Source: Ferrovibrio sp.
GTDB lineage: Bacteria; Pseudomonadota; Alphaproteobacteria; Ferrovibrionales; Ferrovibrionaceae
DNA: 64,000 nucleotides
NCBI GenBank assembly: GCA_017991315.1
Contig: JAGOQS010000001.1
Location: 496,001 to 560,000 of the forward strand
Reading direction: 5' to 3'
How positions within the stretch are numbered: position 1 is the first letter of the stretch; each line of letters starts with the position of its first letter. The position numbers and the translations under genes were made by a program. The notes beneath the pieces are model-generated. The model was given only the letters and a program-made list of their open reading frames with translations. It was not told where the DNA came from and made no database searches. This document shows, piece after piece, positions 9,038-23,089 of this stretch.

Positions 9038-9114
9038 TGGTGGGCCCGGAGGGACTTGAACCCCCAACCAGACCGTTATGAGCGGCCGGCTCTAACCAGT
9101 TGAGCTACAGGCCC
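9038..9114 (-). tRNA. tRNA with CAU anticodon, probably tRNA-Ile2
   Basis: Full cloverleaf on the minus strand: 7-bp acceptor stem GGGCCTG/CGGGCCC with one G-U pair, D-loop AGCTCAACTGGTTAGAGC, anticodon loop CTCATAA, T-loop TTCAAGT, discriminator A and encoded CCA. CAU can be initiator Met, elongator Met or lysidine-modified Ile2. The initiator is excluded by the paired first base. C4-G69 and C5-G68 are TilS-favoured pairs, which points to Ile2 over elongator Met. Confidence 0.92.
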
Positions 9115-9141
9115 GGAGACTTGAGGCGCTATTTATGCGCC

Positions 9142-11205
<2,064 letters not shown>

Positions 11206-11297
11206 GCCGCTTCCTAAACCGTTACCTCGGCGCTTTTGCACCGGGCCTGTCCAAAACACACGGAGCCGCCCCGCGAGGAACGGCTCCATTCACATCA

Positions 11298-13199
11298 TCA
11301 CTCGTCGTCCGAGGCCGATACCTGGCTTCGGGCCGCGCCCACTTCCGCCTGCAATGCCGAAAAGCGGCGCCAGGCATCCGGGCTCATATCCTCGGCGAGT
11401 TCCGCCTGGGCGGTCGCCAGTTCCTTTTCCAGCTCGTTCAACCGATAACGCTGCACGGCCTGGAACCAGCCTCTCTCAACCTTGTCTCGCAGGGTCTCTG
11501 CCTTGGTAAACGGCTCAAGTACCCGGTATTCCTCGCCGAACACGAGGTCGAGCGACGTGCCAAGGCCCTGGCCCCTGAGATGGGACGCCAGACCCTCGCC
11601 GTCAAGACCGGGATGGCGGGAGGCTTCTTCTAGAATCCGCATCTTGAGGCTGTCAAGCAGGTGATTCGGGAATGTCAGCCGCGCCACCGCCTCGGCATGG
11701 TCCTCAACCAGCCAGGGATGGCGGAGTAATCCCAGCAGCAGGGCCTTTTCCCGCCGGTCGCCGGCATCCGGGGCCTGCGGGGCGGCCAGATCCCCAATCG
11801 GGCGGCCAAAACCCGGTCGTCCACCGGTCCAGCGCTCGCCGGCCCAGCCGCCAGCGAAGCCGGGGCGGTTCTGGCCGCCACGCATCTGGCCGGGGCCGGG
11901 AGGGCGGCTGGGGCGGGCAGGGGCGAACAGGTTGCGCAGCCTCTCGCGCAGATGCTCGCGGTAGTGGTTCTGCACCGCCGGATGCTTGATGCGGAAGGCG
12001 GCAGCCTTGAGCGTGTTTTCCAGCGCGGCGCGGCGTTCCGGGGTGTCGATGGCCTGGCCCTCGGTTTCCTTGCGCCACAGCATTTCGGACAGCGGCAGGG
12101 CCTGGGCCAGCACTTCCTCCATGGCGGCGCGGCCGCCGGCCTTTACCAGATCGTCGGGATCCTGGCCGGCGGGCAGCAGGGCGAAGCGGAAGGACTTGCC
12201 CGGCTCCAGCAGCGGCAGGGCGCGGTCGACAGCCCGCAACGCCGCCTTGAGGCCGGCCTTGTCGCCGTCGAAACACAGGATCGGCTCCGCTGCCATGCGC
12301 CACAGCAACGCCAACTGATCCTCGGTCAGCGCGGTGCCGAGCGGCGCCACGGCATGGCTGATGCCGGCCTGGGCCAGCGCGATCACGTCCATGTAGCCTT
12401 CCGCCACCAGCACCGTGCCGGCCTCGCGCGAGGCCTCGCGGGCCAGCGCGATGTTGTAGAGCGTGTGGCTCTTGTGAAACAGCGGCGTTTCCGGCGAGTT
12501 GAGGTATTTCGCCGGCGCATCCGGGTCCAGCGCACGGCCGCCGAAAGCGATCACTCGGCCACGCCGGTCACTGATCGGAAACATCACCCGGTTGCGGAAA
12601 CGGTCATAGCTCGCACCGCCATCGTCCGGCTTGATCAGCATGCCGGATTCGATCAGCAATGCTTCCGGGATATTGCGCGCCAGCATGGCCTCTTTCAGCG
12701 CCGTGCGGGCTCCCCCTTTGCTGGAACCGGGGGCGTAGCCGATGCGGAAACGGGCGATGGTTTCGCGCGACAGGCCCCGGCGCTCGATATAGGCCTTGGC
12801 TTCGCGGCCCACGGCGGCCTGCAACTGGCCCTCATACCACTTGGCGCATTCTTCCAGCGCGGTGGAAAGCGAGGCCGCCTGCTTGTCGCGCTCGCGGTCC
12901 TCGGGCCGCTGCTGCGGCACCGCCAGCCCGGCTTCGCCGGCAAGCTGCTCGATAGCCTCGTGGAACGAGAGGCCACCCTTGCTTTTCATGAACTCGATGG
13001 CGTCGCCATGGGCGCCGCAGCCGAAGCAATGGTAATGGTCGTCGTAGACGTGGAAGGACGGCGTCTTTTCGTTATGGAACGGGCAGAGGCCGAGATAGTC
13101 GCGGCCACGCTTGGTCAGCCGCACATGCCGGCCGATCAGGCCAGGCAGCGACACCCGGTTACGCAGCTCCTCGAGAAACGACTCGGGAAATTGGGCCAT
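11298..13199 (-). CDS. dnaG: DNA primase DnaG
   Basis: Synthesises RNA primers for replication and is recruited by the DnaB helicase. The 633 residues begin with the zinc-binding domain, with ligands Cys39, His42, Cys58 and Cys61 (LCPFHNEK...HCFGCG). The catalytic core follows, with the primase motif YAPGSS and the TOPRIM segment VLVAEGYMDVIALAQAGI and FDGDKAG, which hold the metal-binding acidic residues. A Gly/Pro/Arg-rich linker (about 420-470) leads to the helical DnaB-binding C-terminus. GGAAGG precedes the start. It lies between yqeY (23 bases upstream) and rpoD; the usual rpsU of the gamma-proteobacterial operon is absent. Confidence 0.98.
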   Translation of the reverse strand: MAQFPESFLEELRNRVSLPGLIGRHVRLTKRGRDYLGLCPFHNEKTPSFHVYDDHYHCFGCGAHGDAIEFMKSKGGLSFHEAIEQLAGEAGLAVPQQRPEDRERDKQAASLSTALEECAKWYEGQLQAAVGREAKAYIERRGLSRETIARFRIGYAPGSSKGGARTALKEAMLARNIPEALLIESGMLIKPDDGGASYDRFRNRVMFPISDRRGRVIAFGGRALDPDAPAKYLNSPETPLFHKSHTLYNIALAREASREAGTVLVAEGYMDVIALAQAGISHAVAPLGTALTEDQLALLWRMAAEPILCFDGDKAGLKAALRAVDRALPLLEPGKSFRFALLPAGQDPDDLVKAGGRAAMEEVLAQALPLSEMLWRKETEGQAIDTPERRAALENTLKAAAFRIKHPAVQNHYREHLRERLRNLFAPARPSRPPGPGQMRGGQNRPGFAGGWAGERWTGGRPGFGRPIGDLAAPQAPDAGDRREKALLLGLLRHPWLVEDHAEAVARLTFPNHLLDSLKMRILEEASRHPGLDGEGLASHLRGQGLGTSLDLVFGEEYRVLEPFTKAETLRDKVERGWFQAVQRYRLNELEKELATAQAELAEDMSPDAWRRFSALQAEVGAARSQVSASDDE

Positions 13200-13222
13200 G
13201 GCCCTTCCAGTCTATACCCGCT

Positions 13223-13681
13223 CTAGGTCAGCAGGCCCTTGAGTACCGCCGATGCCTTGCCGAAATCCATCTGGCCGACATATTTGGCCTTCAGCACGCC
13301 CATCGCCTTGCCCATATCCTTGATGCCGGTGGCGCCGACCTCGGCAATCGCCGCCTTGGCGGCGGCCTCGATCTCGGCCGGCTCCATCTGCTTGGGCAGG
13401 AACGACTCGATGATGGCGATTTCTTCCTTTTCCTGGTCCACCAGGTCCGGCCGGCCGCCCGTTTCGTAGGCGGTGATCGATTCGCGGCGCTGGCGCACCA
13501 TGGTCTGCAGCATGGAAAGGATGTCCTGCTCCGGGATGCCGGTGCGGTCGGCGCCATCGGTGCGGGCGTTGATGTCGCGGTCCTTGAGCGCCGCCAGGAT
13601 CAGACGCAAGGTACTGATACGGCGGGTATCTTTGGCCTTCATCGCCTCTTTCAAGGCGTCGTTCAGCGTCGTCCGCAGCAT
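13223..13681 (-). CDS. GatB/YqeY domain protein
   Basis: A 152-residue single-domain YqeY protein, related to the C-terminal tRNA-binding domain of the amidotransferase subunit GatB. Key segments: LKEAMKAKDTRRISTLRLI at the N-terminus, EKEEIAIIESFLPKQM in the middle and the C-terminal 'KAKYVGQMDFGKASAVLKGLL'. Its cellular role is not established; in many alphaproteobacteria it opens the macromolecular synthesis operon ahead of dnaG and rpoD, as here. A promoter with a 17-base spacer lies upstream, and the carAB promoter diverges from the same 295-base region. Confidence 0.92.
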   Translation of the reverse strand: MLRTTLNDALKEAMKAKDTRRISTLRLILAALKDRDINARTDGADRTGIPEQDILSMLQTMVRQRRESITAYETGGRPDLVDQEKEEIAIIESFLPKQMEPAEIEAAAKAAIAEVGATGIKDMGKAMGVLKAKYVGQMDFGKASAVLKGLLT

Positions 13682-13718
13682 CGTTTTATGTCCCCACTTA
13701 AGCTACCGGAAAGGGGCG

Positions 13719-13747
13719 AGCATACTCGAACAACCGATTCCAGGCAA
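13719..13747 (-). promoter_or_regulatory. Predicted sigma-70 promoter of yqeY-dnaG-rpoD
   Basis: On minus: -35 TTGCCT (13742-13747), exactly 17 bases, -10 TATGCT (13719-13724). Transcription would start about 31 bases before the yqeY ATG. A further TATAGT on minus at 13750-13755 could be an alternative -10. Confidence 0.5.
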
Positions 13748-13795
13748 AAACTATAACCTGTTGATAACTCTGAATGTTTCGATACATGTTGCGAC

Positions 13796-13823
13796 TTGAC
13801 GGAACGGCGTGATTTGCTATGGT
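13796..13823 (+). promoter_or_regulatory. Predicted sigma-70 promoter of carAB
   Basis: -35 TTGACG (13796-13801), 16-base spacer, -10 TATGGT (13818-13823). The 13682-13976 region holds this promoter, the divergent yqeY promoter and a leader hairpin, and no gene. Confidence 0.55.
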
Positions 13824-13886
13824 CCGGCCCCGGTCGGCGGGGCAGGTCAGCGCCCGGCCGCTCATCCACAACAGGGCCCTTAAAGC

Positions 13887-13920
13887 CCGGAGCCGAGGTT
13901 TTCGCTTAACCCCGCTCCGG
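13887..13920 (+). promoter_or_regulatory. Leader hairpin in the carA 5' untranslated region
   Basis: CCGGAGC (13887-13893) pairs with GCTCCGG (13914-13920); inside, GGTT (13897-13900) pairs with AACC (13908-13911) around a TTCGCTT loop. It lies in the roughly 145-base leader between the predicted promoter and the carA start. It has no U-tract, so it is not a simple terminator; control of translation or mRNA stability is possible. Confidence 0.4.
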
Positions 13921-13976
13921 CAGCTTCATGCGGCCCGAATACTGCGCCTGCAGTGGCGCCAGATGGAGTACCGGAC

Positions 13977-15155
13977 ATGTCGCCGCAGCCGATCGACCCG
14001 CAGCCGCCGCAACCAGGGCTGACGGGAATCGTCGTCCTGGCCGATGGCAGTGTCTTCCGCGGCTATGGTCTCGGCGCTGAGGGCGTGGCGGAAGGCGAAA
14101 TCTGCTTCAACACCTCGATGACAGGCTACCAGGAAATCCTCACCGATCCTTCCTATGCCGGCCAGATCATCACCTTCACCTTCCCGCATATCGGCAACAC
14201 CGGCACCAACCCGGAAGATATCGAGACCCAGGGCATCGCCGCGCGCGGCCTGATCCTGCGCGCCCCGATCACCGATCCGTCCAACTTCCGCAGCGATCAT
14301 CACCTGGATGCCTGGCTCAAGGCGCGCAATCTGGTCGGCCTTTCGGGCATCGACACCCGCGCCATGACCCGCCGCATCCGCGATCTCGGCGCGCCGAACG
14401 GCGTCATCGCCTACCGCAAGGACGGCAAGTTCGACATCGCCGCGCTCACCGCCCAGGCCAAGGCCTGGCCGGGCCTGGAAGGCATGGATCTCGCCAAGGA
14501 TGTGAGCTGCCGCCAGACCTATGGCTGGGACGAGACGCTGTGGACCCTGGGCCAGGGCTACGGCAAGCAGACGGCGCCGAAATATCACGTCGTCGCGCTC
14601 GACTACGGCATCAAGCGCAACATCCTACGCAATCTGGCTTCTGTCGGCTGCCGCGTCACCGTGCTGCCCGGCAACAGCACGGCGGAAGATGTGCTGCGCC
14701 ACAAGCCGGACGGCATCTTCCTGTCCAACGGCCCCGGCGATCCGGCGGCGACCGGCGTCTATGCCGTGCCGACGATCAAGGCCCTGGTGGAGAGCGGCAA
14801 GCCGGTTTTCGGTATCTGCCTCGGCCATCAGATGCTGGCGCTGGCGCTCGGCGGCAAGACCGCAAAGATGGAACGCGGCCATCGCGGCGCCAATCACCCG
14901 GTGAAGGACCTGGAGACCGGCAAGGTGGAGATCACCAGCCAGAACCATGGCTTCTGCGTGGTGGAGGAAAGCCTGCCGGCCAATGTCGTGCGCACCCATG
15001 TGTCGCTGTTCGACGGATCGAATGAAGGCATCAAGCTGACCGACAAGCCGGTCTTCTCGGTGCAGTATCACCCGGAAGCCTCGCCTGGCCCGCAGGACAG
15101 CCACTACCTTTTCCAGCGCTTCGTCGGCCTGATCGAAAAGGCTCAGGCGAAGTGA
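13977..15155 (+). CDS. carA: Carbamoyl-phosphate synthase small subunit
   Basis: Glutaminase subunit that releases ammonia from glutamine and channels it to CarB for carbamoyl phosphate, the shared precursor of arginine and pyrimidines. The 392-residue protein has the N-terminal CPSase small-chain domain (SVFRGYGLGAEG... FNTSMTGYQEILTDPSY) and a C-terminal class I amidotransferase domain with the nucleophile Cys in FGICLGHQML and the His-Glu pair in SVQYHPEASPGP. The ATG at 13977 is chosen over one 24 bases upstream because GGAG lies 8 bases before it. carB follows after 18 bases. Confidence 0.97.
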   Translation: MSPQPIDPQPPQPGLTGIVVLADGSVFRGYGLGAEGVAEGEICFNTSMTGYQEILTDPSYAGQIITFTFPHIGNTGTNPEDIETQGIAARGLILRAPITDPSNFRSDHHLDAWLKARNLVGLSGIDTRAMTRRIRDLGAPNGVIAYRKDGKFDIAALTAQAKAWPGLEGMDLAKDVSCRQTYGWDETLWTLGQGYGKQTAPKYHVVALDYGIKRNILRNLASVGCRVTVLPGNSTAEDVLRHKPDGIFLSNGPGDPAATGVYAVPTIKALVESGKPVFGICLGHQMLALALGGKTAKMERGHRGANHPVKDLETGKVEITSQNHGFCVVEESLPANVVRTHVSLFDGSNEGIKLTDKPVFSVQYHPEASPGPQDSHYLFQRFVGLIEKAQAK

Positions 15156-15173
15156 CCCAGACCGAGATTTCCC

Positions 15174-18404
<3,231 letters not shown>

Positions 18405-18424
18405 GGTTTGCGAGGAAGGGAACC

Positions 18425-18898
18425 ATGCAGCGCATACCCATGACCGCATCAGGCTTTCACCGCCTGGAAGCGGAATTGAAGCACCTGAAGAGCGTGGAAC
18501 GGCCGGAGGTGATCCGGGCGATCTCCGAGGCGCGCGAGCATGGTGACTTGTCGGAAAACGCCGAATACCACGCCGCCAAGGAAAAGCAGGGCTGGATCGA
18601 GACCCGGGTGATGGAGCTGGAGGACAAGCTGGCCCGCGCCGATGTCATCGACGTGTCGAAGCTGACCGGCTCCACCGTCAAGTTCGGCGCCACCGTGGTG
18701 CTGGCCGACGAGGATACCGACGAGAAAATGACCTACCAGATCGTCGGCGCCGATGAATCCGACATCAAGGGCGGCCTGCTCTCGATCACCGCGCCGCTGG
18801 CCCGCGCCCTGATGGGCAAGAGCGCCGGCGACAGCGTGGAGGTGGCCGCCCCCGGCGGCGCCAAGGGCTACGAGATCGTTTCCGTCAGCTTCAAGTAA
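18425..18898 (+). CDS. greA: Transcription elongation factor GreA
   Basis: Rescues backtracked RNA polymerase by stimulating cleavage of the transcript end. The 157-residue length is standard. An N-terminal coiled coil runs to about residue 75 and carries the tip acidic residues in [18 protein letters not shown], which position the catalytic Mg2+. The C-terminal FKBP-like domain has the '[18 protein letters not shown]'-type element (here [16 protein letters not shown]). GAGGAAGGG stands just before the start. It is 20 bases downstream of carB, so carAB-greA is likely one transcript, an arrangement common in alphaproteobacteria. Confidence 0.97.
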   Translation: MQRIPMTASGFHRLEAELKHLKSVERPEVIRAISEAREHGDLSENAEYHAAKEKQGWIETRVMELEDKLARADVIDVSKLTGSTVKFGATVVLADEDTDEKMTYQIVGADESDIKGGLLSITAPLARALMGKSAGDSVEVAAPGGAKGYEIVSVSFK

Positions 18899-19104
18899 CT
18901 GCCCGCATAAAGGGTGGTTCGCCCGCGCGGCCACGGCAGCCGGGCATTCTGCCGCAATGCACCCGGCAGACGGGGGAGTGACGGCGGTCACAGAGCTATT
19001 TTCCGCCCTTTTCGCTATACTGGTCTTTCCGGGGCAACCCGGACCGGTCGCCTGTCTGTGTGGCGGGGCCGGGTTTGAGCCAGGCAGCGAGGAGCGCATA
19101 GCGC

Positions 19105-19797
19105 ATGAGTGGTCCGAAGCGCGTTCTGCTGGTCGATGACGACCGTACCCTGCAAGGCCTGCTGGCTGAACAGCTGGAGGCGACCAAGGAATTCGCCACC
19201 ACCTGCGTCAATGACGGCAAGGCGGCCTTGGATATCGTGCAGCGCGAGCTGTTCGACCTGATCCTGCTCGATGTCGGCCTGCCGGACCTGGATGGCCGCG
19301 AGGTCTGCCGCGAAATGCGCCGCCAGAGCGTGCGCACCCCGGTGATCATGCTCACCGCCGCCGATAGCGAAGCCGATACCATTCACGGCCTGGAAGCCGG
19401 CGCCAACGACTACGTCTCCAAGCCGTTCAAGATGGGCGTGCTGATCGCCCGCGCCCGTGCCCAGTTGCGCCAGTTCGAGCAGAGCGAGGATGCCGTCTTC
19501 GCCATCGGACCCTACAGCTTCCGCCCGGCCAACAAGCTGCTGCTCGACAATGAGAAGGTGGGCAAGAAGGTGCGGCTGACGGAAAAGGAAACCGCGATCC
19601 TGAAATACCTGCTGCGTGCCGGCCAGAAGCCGGTGCCCCGCGAGACCCTGCTTACCGAGGTGTGGGGTTACAATGCCGGGGTTTCCACCCACACGCTGGA
19701 AACCCATGTCTATCGCCTGCGCCAGAAGATCGAGCGCAATCCGGCGGAAGCCAAGCTGCTGCTGACCGAACCGGGCGGCTACCGGCTGTCGCCATGA
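19105..19797 (+). CDS. OmpR/PhoB-type response regulator
   Basis: Two-component transcription factor. The receiver domain (about 6-120) has the acidic pair VDDD, phospho-acceptor Asp in ILLDVGLPDLDG and the Lys in YVSKPF. The C-terminal winged helix (about 135-228) shows LTEKETAILKYLL and the recognition helix THTLETHVYRLRQKIE, followed by the GGYRLSP end typical of the family. No sensor kinase is adjacent. A TATACT -10 at 19016-19021 suggests its own promoter with a leader of about 75 bases. It is convergent with the enoyl-CoA hydratase gene 16 bases away. The regulon cannot be inferred. Confidence 0.92.
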   Translation: MSGPKRVLLVDDDRTLQGLLAEQLEATKEFATTCVNDGKAALDIVQRELFDLILLDVGLPDLDGREVCREMRRQSVRTPVIMLTAADSEADTIHGLEAGANDYVSKPFKMGVLIARARAQLRQFEQSEDAVFAIGPYSFRPANKLLLDNEKVGKKVRLTEKETAILKYLLRAGQKPVPRETLLTEVWGYNAGVSTHTLETHVYRLRQKIERNPAEAKLLLTEPGGYRLSP

Positions 19798-19813
19798 ACG
19801 CAGTGGCGTCGCG

Positions 19814-20569
19814 TCATTTGCCCTGGAAGCGCGGCGGCCGTTTTTCGGCCATCGCCTTGCGGCCTTCCACGGCATCGGCGCTGCGGAAGGAATTGGCCGA
19901 GCGGTCGCGCGCGGCGCGCTCGTCCAGGATGCCGTTGGCGATTTCGTTCAGCGTCTGCTTCATGCCCTTGAGCGAGAGCGGCGCCAGGCCGGTGAGCGTA
20001 GCGGTCAGTGCCTCGACGCGGGCCTCGAGTTCAGCCGCCGGCACCAGCCAGTCGAGGAAGCCGGTGCGCAGCATTTCAGTGGCATCGAATGTCTCGGTGG
20101 CGAGGAACAGCCGCTTCGCCGCACTCAGGCCCAGCCGCGACACCGCGCGCCGCAGCCCATGCGGATGGTACTGGATGCCAAGCTTGGCCGGCGGGATGAA
20201 GCTGCGGATGCCTTCGGCGCCGAGCCGGAAGTCGCAGGCCAGCGCGATATCGGTGCCGCCGCCATACACGCCGCCCTGCAGCACGCAGAGCGTCGGGCAG
20301 GGGAAGGCTTCGAGGCGGTCGGCCACCCGCTCCAGCGGATTGTCGCGCCAGTCATGGCTGCCGACATCGCCCAAGTCGACGCCGGAACAGAAGCTCTTGC
20401 CCTTGGCGCGCAGCACCAGCAGCCGCAGCGCCGGCTTCGCCGCCAGCTCCAGCAGCGTGGCGTCAAGCGCGTCCAAGTCGTTGATGTCCAGCGCGTTGTG
20501 CTTTTCCGGCCGATTCAGGGTCAGCGTTGCACGGTCGTCCTGGGTCTCTACAATGAAGGCGTCGGACAT
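19814..20569 (-). CDS. Enoyl-CoA hydratase/isomerase family protein
   Basis: Crotonase-fold enzyme acting on an acyl-CoA thioester. The 251-residue protein starts at 20569 (MSDAFIV...). The oxyanion-hole segments are LRAKGKSFCSGVDLGDV (about 54-70) and VYGGGTDIALACDFRLG (about 100-116). A Glu expected at one of the two hydratase catalytic positions is not evident in 'GGVYGGGTDI', so isomerase, hydrolase or another crotonase activity is as likely as hydration. The C-terminal trimerisation helices are present (LAPLSLKGMKQTLNE). No other fatty-acid genes are adjacent. It diverges from the MBL gene with an 87-base gap. Confidence 0.85.
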   Translation of the reverse strand: MSDAFIVETQDDRATLTLNRPEKHNALDINDLDALDATLLELAAKPALRLLVLRAKGKSFCSGVDLGDVGSHDWRDNPLERVADRLEAFPCPTLCVLQGGVYGGGTDIALACDFRLGAEGIRSFIPPAKLGIQYHPHGLRRAVSRLGLSAAKRLFLATETFDATEMLRTGFLDWLVPAAELEARVEALTATLTGLAPLSLKGMKQTLNEIANGILDERAARDRSANSFRSADAVEGRKAMAEKRPPRFQGK

Positions 20570-20656
20570 GGCGTTTGGGGACCTGTTCTTGGAGAGGGTG
20601 GCGGCATTTCCGCATAGCGCGGCTGTGGCTGCAAGCGGCAGCCGGGAGGCAGGCGC

Positions 20657-21484
20657 ATGAGCCAGGATTTTTATGTCCGCTTCTGGGGCGTGCGCGGCTC
20701 CATCGCCGTCGGCTCGGCCGATGTGATGCGCTATGGCGGCAATACCTCCTGCCTGGAAATCCGCTGCGGCGAGCATGTGCTGGTATTCGACAGCGGCACC
20801 GGCATCCGTGCGCTGGGCAATTTGCTGCAGCGCCAGGCGCCGATCAACGCCGATGTCTTCCTCACCCATACGCATTACGACCATGTTTGCGGCATGCCGC
20901 ATTTCTGCCCATTCTTCGATCCGCGCAATACATTCCGCATCCATTCCGGCCATGTTACCGATACCGGCGGCATCAAGAGCGTGCTGAAGCAGATGATGAC
21001 CTCGCCGCTTTTCCCGGTGCCGCTGGAAATCTTCCAGGCGAATCTGAGCTTCCATGATTTCCGCCAAGGCGAGGTGATCGAGCCGGCGCCCGGCATCAAA
21101 GTGCGCACCGCGCCGCTCAGCCATCCCGATCTTGCCACCGGCTACCGCGTCGAATTCCAGGGCAAGTCGATCTGCTACCTCACCGATACCGAGCATCCGC
21201 CGGAAGGATTCTGCGCCGAGCTGGCCGAATTCGTGCGCGGCGCCGATATCGTGGTCTATGACTCGATGTATACGCCGGCGCAGTACAAGACCCGCAAGGG
21301 CTGGGGCCATTCCACCTGGGAGGCTGGCGTTGCCTTGTGCGACGCCGCCAAGGCCAAGACCTATGTGGTGTTTCACCACGAGCCCGAGCATGACGATGCC
21401 GCCATGGATGCCATCGCCGCCGATGTCGAGGCGGCGCGGCCCGGCTCGGTGGTGGCGCGCGAGGGCATGGTGCTGCGGCCCTGA
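20657..21484 (+). CDS. MBL-fold metallo-hydrolase
   Basis: Metallo-beta-lactamase-fold hydrolase of the PhnP/RNase Z-like group (COG1235 style). The 275-residue protein starts with the subgroup's FWGVRGSIAV and RYGGNTSCLEI motifs. The metal-binding motif HTHYDH lies near residues 75-80, a second-shell His in SHPDLATGYRVEF near 157, the bridging Asp in YLTDTEH, and a late His in VFHHEPEHDD. GGAGG is 8 bases before the start. The next gene, a methyltransferase, starts within the stop codon (TGATG), so the two are translationally coupled. The substrate, possibly a phosphodiester or a cyclic phosphate, is unknown. Confidence 0.85.
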   Translation: MSQDFYVRFWGVRGSIAVGSADVMRYGGNTSCLEIRCGEHVLVFDSGTGIRALGNLLQRQAPINADVFLTHTHYDHVCGMPHFCPFFDPRNTFRIHSGHVTDTGGIKSVLKQMMTSPLFPVPLEIFQANLSFHDFRQGEVIEPAPGIKVRTAPLSHPDLATGYRVEFQGKSICYLTDTEHPPEGFCAELAEFVRGADIVVYDSMYTPAQYKTRKGWGHSTWEAGVALCDAAKAKTYVVFHHEPEHDDAAMDAIAADVEAARPGSVVAREGMVLRP

Positions 21485-22311
21485 TGACGCCGCGTATCTA
21501 CTGGCGCCGCCTGCGCATGGGGCTTGAAACGCTGTTCGGCATCCGCCGTCAGGGCTTTTTCATTCCCTATCGCTATGCCGATGGTATTGCGCCCGCGCAG
21601 CCGCTCTATGCCGAAGTGGCGGCGCTGATGCAGGGGCGCGAAGCGGCGTTCCGCGAGGTGCTGGCTGGGATCGTAGAGCATGCGGCGGATTTTGCCGGCT
21701 TCAAGGGCAGCCCGCGTTTCGAGCAGGACTGGTTCCCCACCCTGGATGCGGCGGCAGCCTATATGCTGGTGCGGCGCTGGCAACCCGGCCGCATTGTCGA
21801 GGTCGGCTCCGGCCATTCCACCCGCTTCATGGCCCGCGCCGTGAGCGATGGCGCGCTCTCCACCAGTATCACCGCGATCGACCCGGCGCCGCGCGCCTCG
21901 CTGAAAGGCCTGGCGGTGGATTTCCGCCCCGGCATCGCCCAGAGCGCCGACCCGGCAATCTTCGATGCCTTGCAGGCCAACGACCTGCTGTTCATCGATT
22001 CCAGCCATATCCTGATGCCGGGCAGCGATGTGGACTGGCTGTTCAACCGCGTGCTGCCCAGGCTGCCCTCGGGCTGCCATGTGCATATCCACGATATCTT
22101 CCTGCCCGATGATTATCCCGCTGACTGGCTGTGGCGCGGCTATAACGAGCAGCAGGCTTTGCCGCTGCTGCTGGCCGGCGGCGGCTGGCGACTGGATTTC
22201 GCCAGCCATTATGCTGCGACAAGGCTTACCAAAGAGGTGGATCAGGCATTGGGGCCGCTGCCGCGCACCGCCGGCGCCCGCCCGGCCAGTATCTGGCTGA
22301 CGCGGCTTTAG
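21484..22311 (+). CDS. Class I SAM-dependent methyltransferase
   Basis: A 275-residue protein with a Rossmann-type methyltransferase domain. Motif I is IVEVGSGHSTRFMARAV (about 99-115), the acidic residue after strand 2 is in ITAIDPAP, and the later strand has LLFIDSSHI followed by GCHVHIHDIFLPDDYP, the arrangement of Methyltransf_24 proteins. The N-terminal 80 residues are family-specific and include a basic stretch. It overlaps the stop codon of the MBL gene and ends overlapping, tail to tail, the stop codon of the minus-strand response regulator. The acceptor is unknown; a small molecule or sugar is likely for this class. Confidence 0.85.
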   Translation: MTPRIYWRRLRMGLETLFGIRRQGFFIPYRYADGIAPAQPLYAEVAALMQGREAAFREVLAGIVEHAADFAGFKGSPRFEQDWFPTLDAAAAYMLVRRWQPGRIVEVGSGHSTRFMARAVSDGALSTSITAIDPAPRASLKGLAVDFRPGIAQSADPAIFDALQANDLLFIDSSHILMPGSDVDWLFNRVLPRLPSGCHVHIHDIFLPDDYPADWLWRGYNEQQALPLLLAGGGWRLDFASHYAATRLTKEVDQALGPLPRTAGARPASIWLTRL

Positions 22312-22709
22312 CCGCGCAGCACAATGGCAATCTTGGCTTCCAACTGCTGCGGCGTCACTGGCTTCACCAGATAGGCGTTCACGCCGACATCGCGCGCCTT
22401 GATCACATAGTCGCGCTCGCCATGGCCGGTGATCATGATCGCCGGGGTGTCGCTCGGCGTCGCCCAGGGCAGGTCGCCGGAGCGCAGCTTGGCGACCAGG
22501 GCGGCACCGCTATTCCCGGTCATGGCGTAATCGGTAAGCAGCAGATGGAAGGATTGCTTGTTCAGCAATTCCTCGGCCTCGCGCGCACTATGCGCGGTAT
22601 GCAGATCGGCAAAACCCATGCGCCGCAGCATGCGCGACAGCAGGTCGATCATTTCGCTCTGGTCATCGACAATCAGGACACGGTAGGCGGCAAAGGATTG
22701 GCGGCTCAT
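22308..22709 (-). CDS. Stand-alone receiver-domain response regulator
   Basis: A CheY-like single-domain protein of 133 residues, chosen to start at 22709 (MSRQSFAAYRVLIVDDQ) because the ATG overlaps the previous gene's TGA by four bases. It has the acidic pair VDDQ, phospho-acceptor Asp in LLLTDYAMTGNSG, switch Thr in IMITGHGE and Lys in YLVKPVTP. It has no output domain, so it signals by protein-protein contact. It is the last gene of a kinase-receiver-receiver operon whose three genes overlap by 4 bases each, suggesting a fixed ratio and a phosphorelay or branched pathway. Confidence 0.92.
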   Translation of the reverse strand: MSRQSFAAYRVLIVDDQSEMIDLLSRMLRRMGFADLHTAHSAREAEELLNKQSFHLLLTDYAMTGNSGAALVAKLRSGDLPWATPSDTPAIMITGHGERDYVIKARDVGVNAYLVKPVTPQQLEAKIAIVLRG

Positions 22710-23089
22710 GCGGGCGGCGTTTCGCTGGAGAGGAGGGTTCCGATCTTGCTCAGCAGCCGGTCGAGGTCGACCGGCTTGGTGTCGTAGTCGGCGCAGCCGG
22801 CGGCGAGGCATTTCTCGCGGTCGGTGGCCAGCGCATGGGCGGTGAGCGCGATGACCGGGATCTGTGTCATCAAAGGGTCAGCCTTAAGCCGCCGCGTCGT
22901 CTCCAGCCCGTCGATGCCTTCGCCAAGCCCGATATCCATCAGCACCAGATCCGGCATCTCGCGCGGTGCCACATCCAGGCATTCCTCGCCGGTGATGGCG
23001 AAGCAGACGGCGAAGCCGCGCTTGGCCAGGCGTCGGCCCAGCATGTCGCGGTTCATTTCGTTGTCTTCGACAATCAGGATCTTGGTCAT
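22706..23089 (-). CDS. Stand-alone receiver-domain response regulator
   Basis: A 127-residue receiver domain: acidic residues in ILIVEDNEMNRDML, phospho-acceptor Asp in LVLMDIGLGEGIDG, Thr in IALTAHAL and Lys in YDTKPVDLDRLL. The sequence style (VEDNEMNRDML, TAHAL, GCADYDTKPVD) is that of receivers attached to hybrid kinases, which suggests it separated from, or works like the receiver of, the kinase encoded immediately upstream. Its ATG overlaps the kinase stop codon by four bases (23086-23089), and its own stop overlaps the next receiver gene. Confidence 0.92.
   Translation of the reverse strand: MTKILIVEDNEMNRDMLGRRLAKRGFAVCFAITGEECLDVAPREMPDLVLMDIGLGEGIDGLETTRRLKADPLMTQIPVIALTAHALATDREKCLAAGCADYDTKPVDLDRLLSKIGTLLSSETPPA

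Noticed and set aside
20570..21391. Long minus-strand frame joined to the enoyl-CoA hydratase
   Set aside because: The extension lies antisense to the MBL gene; the crotonase domain starts at 20569.
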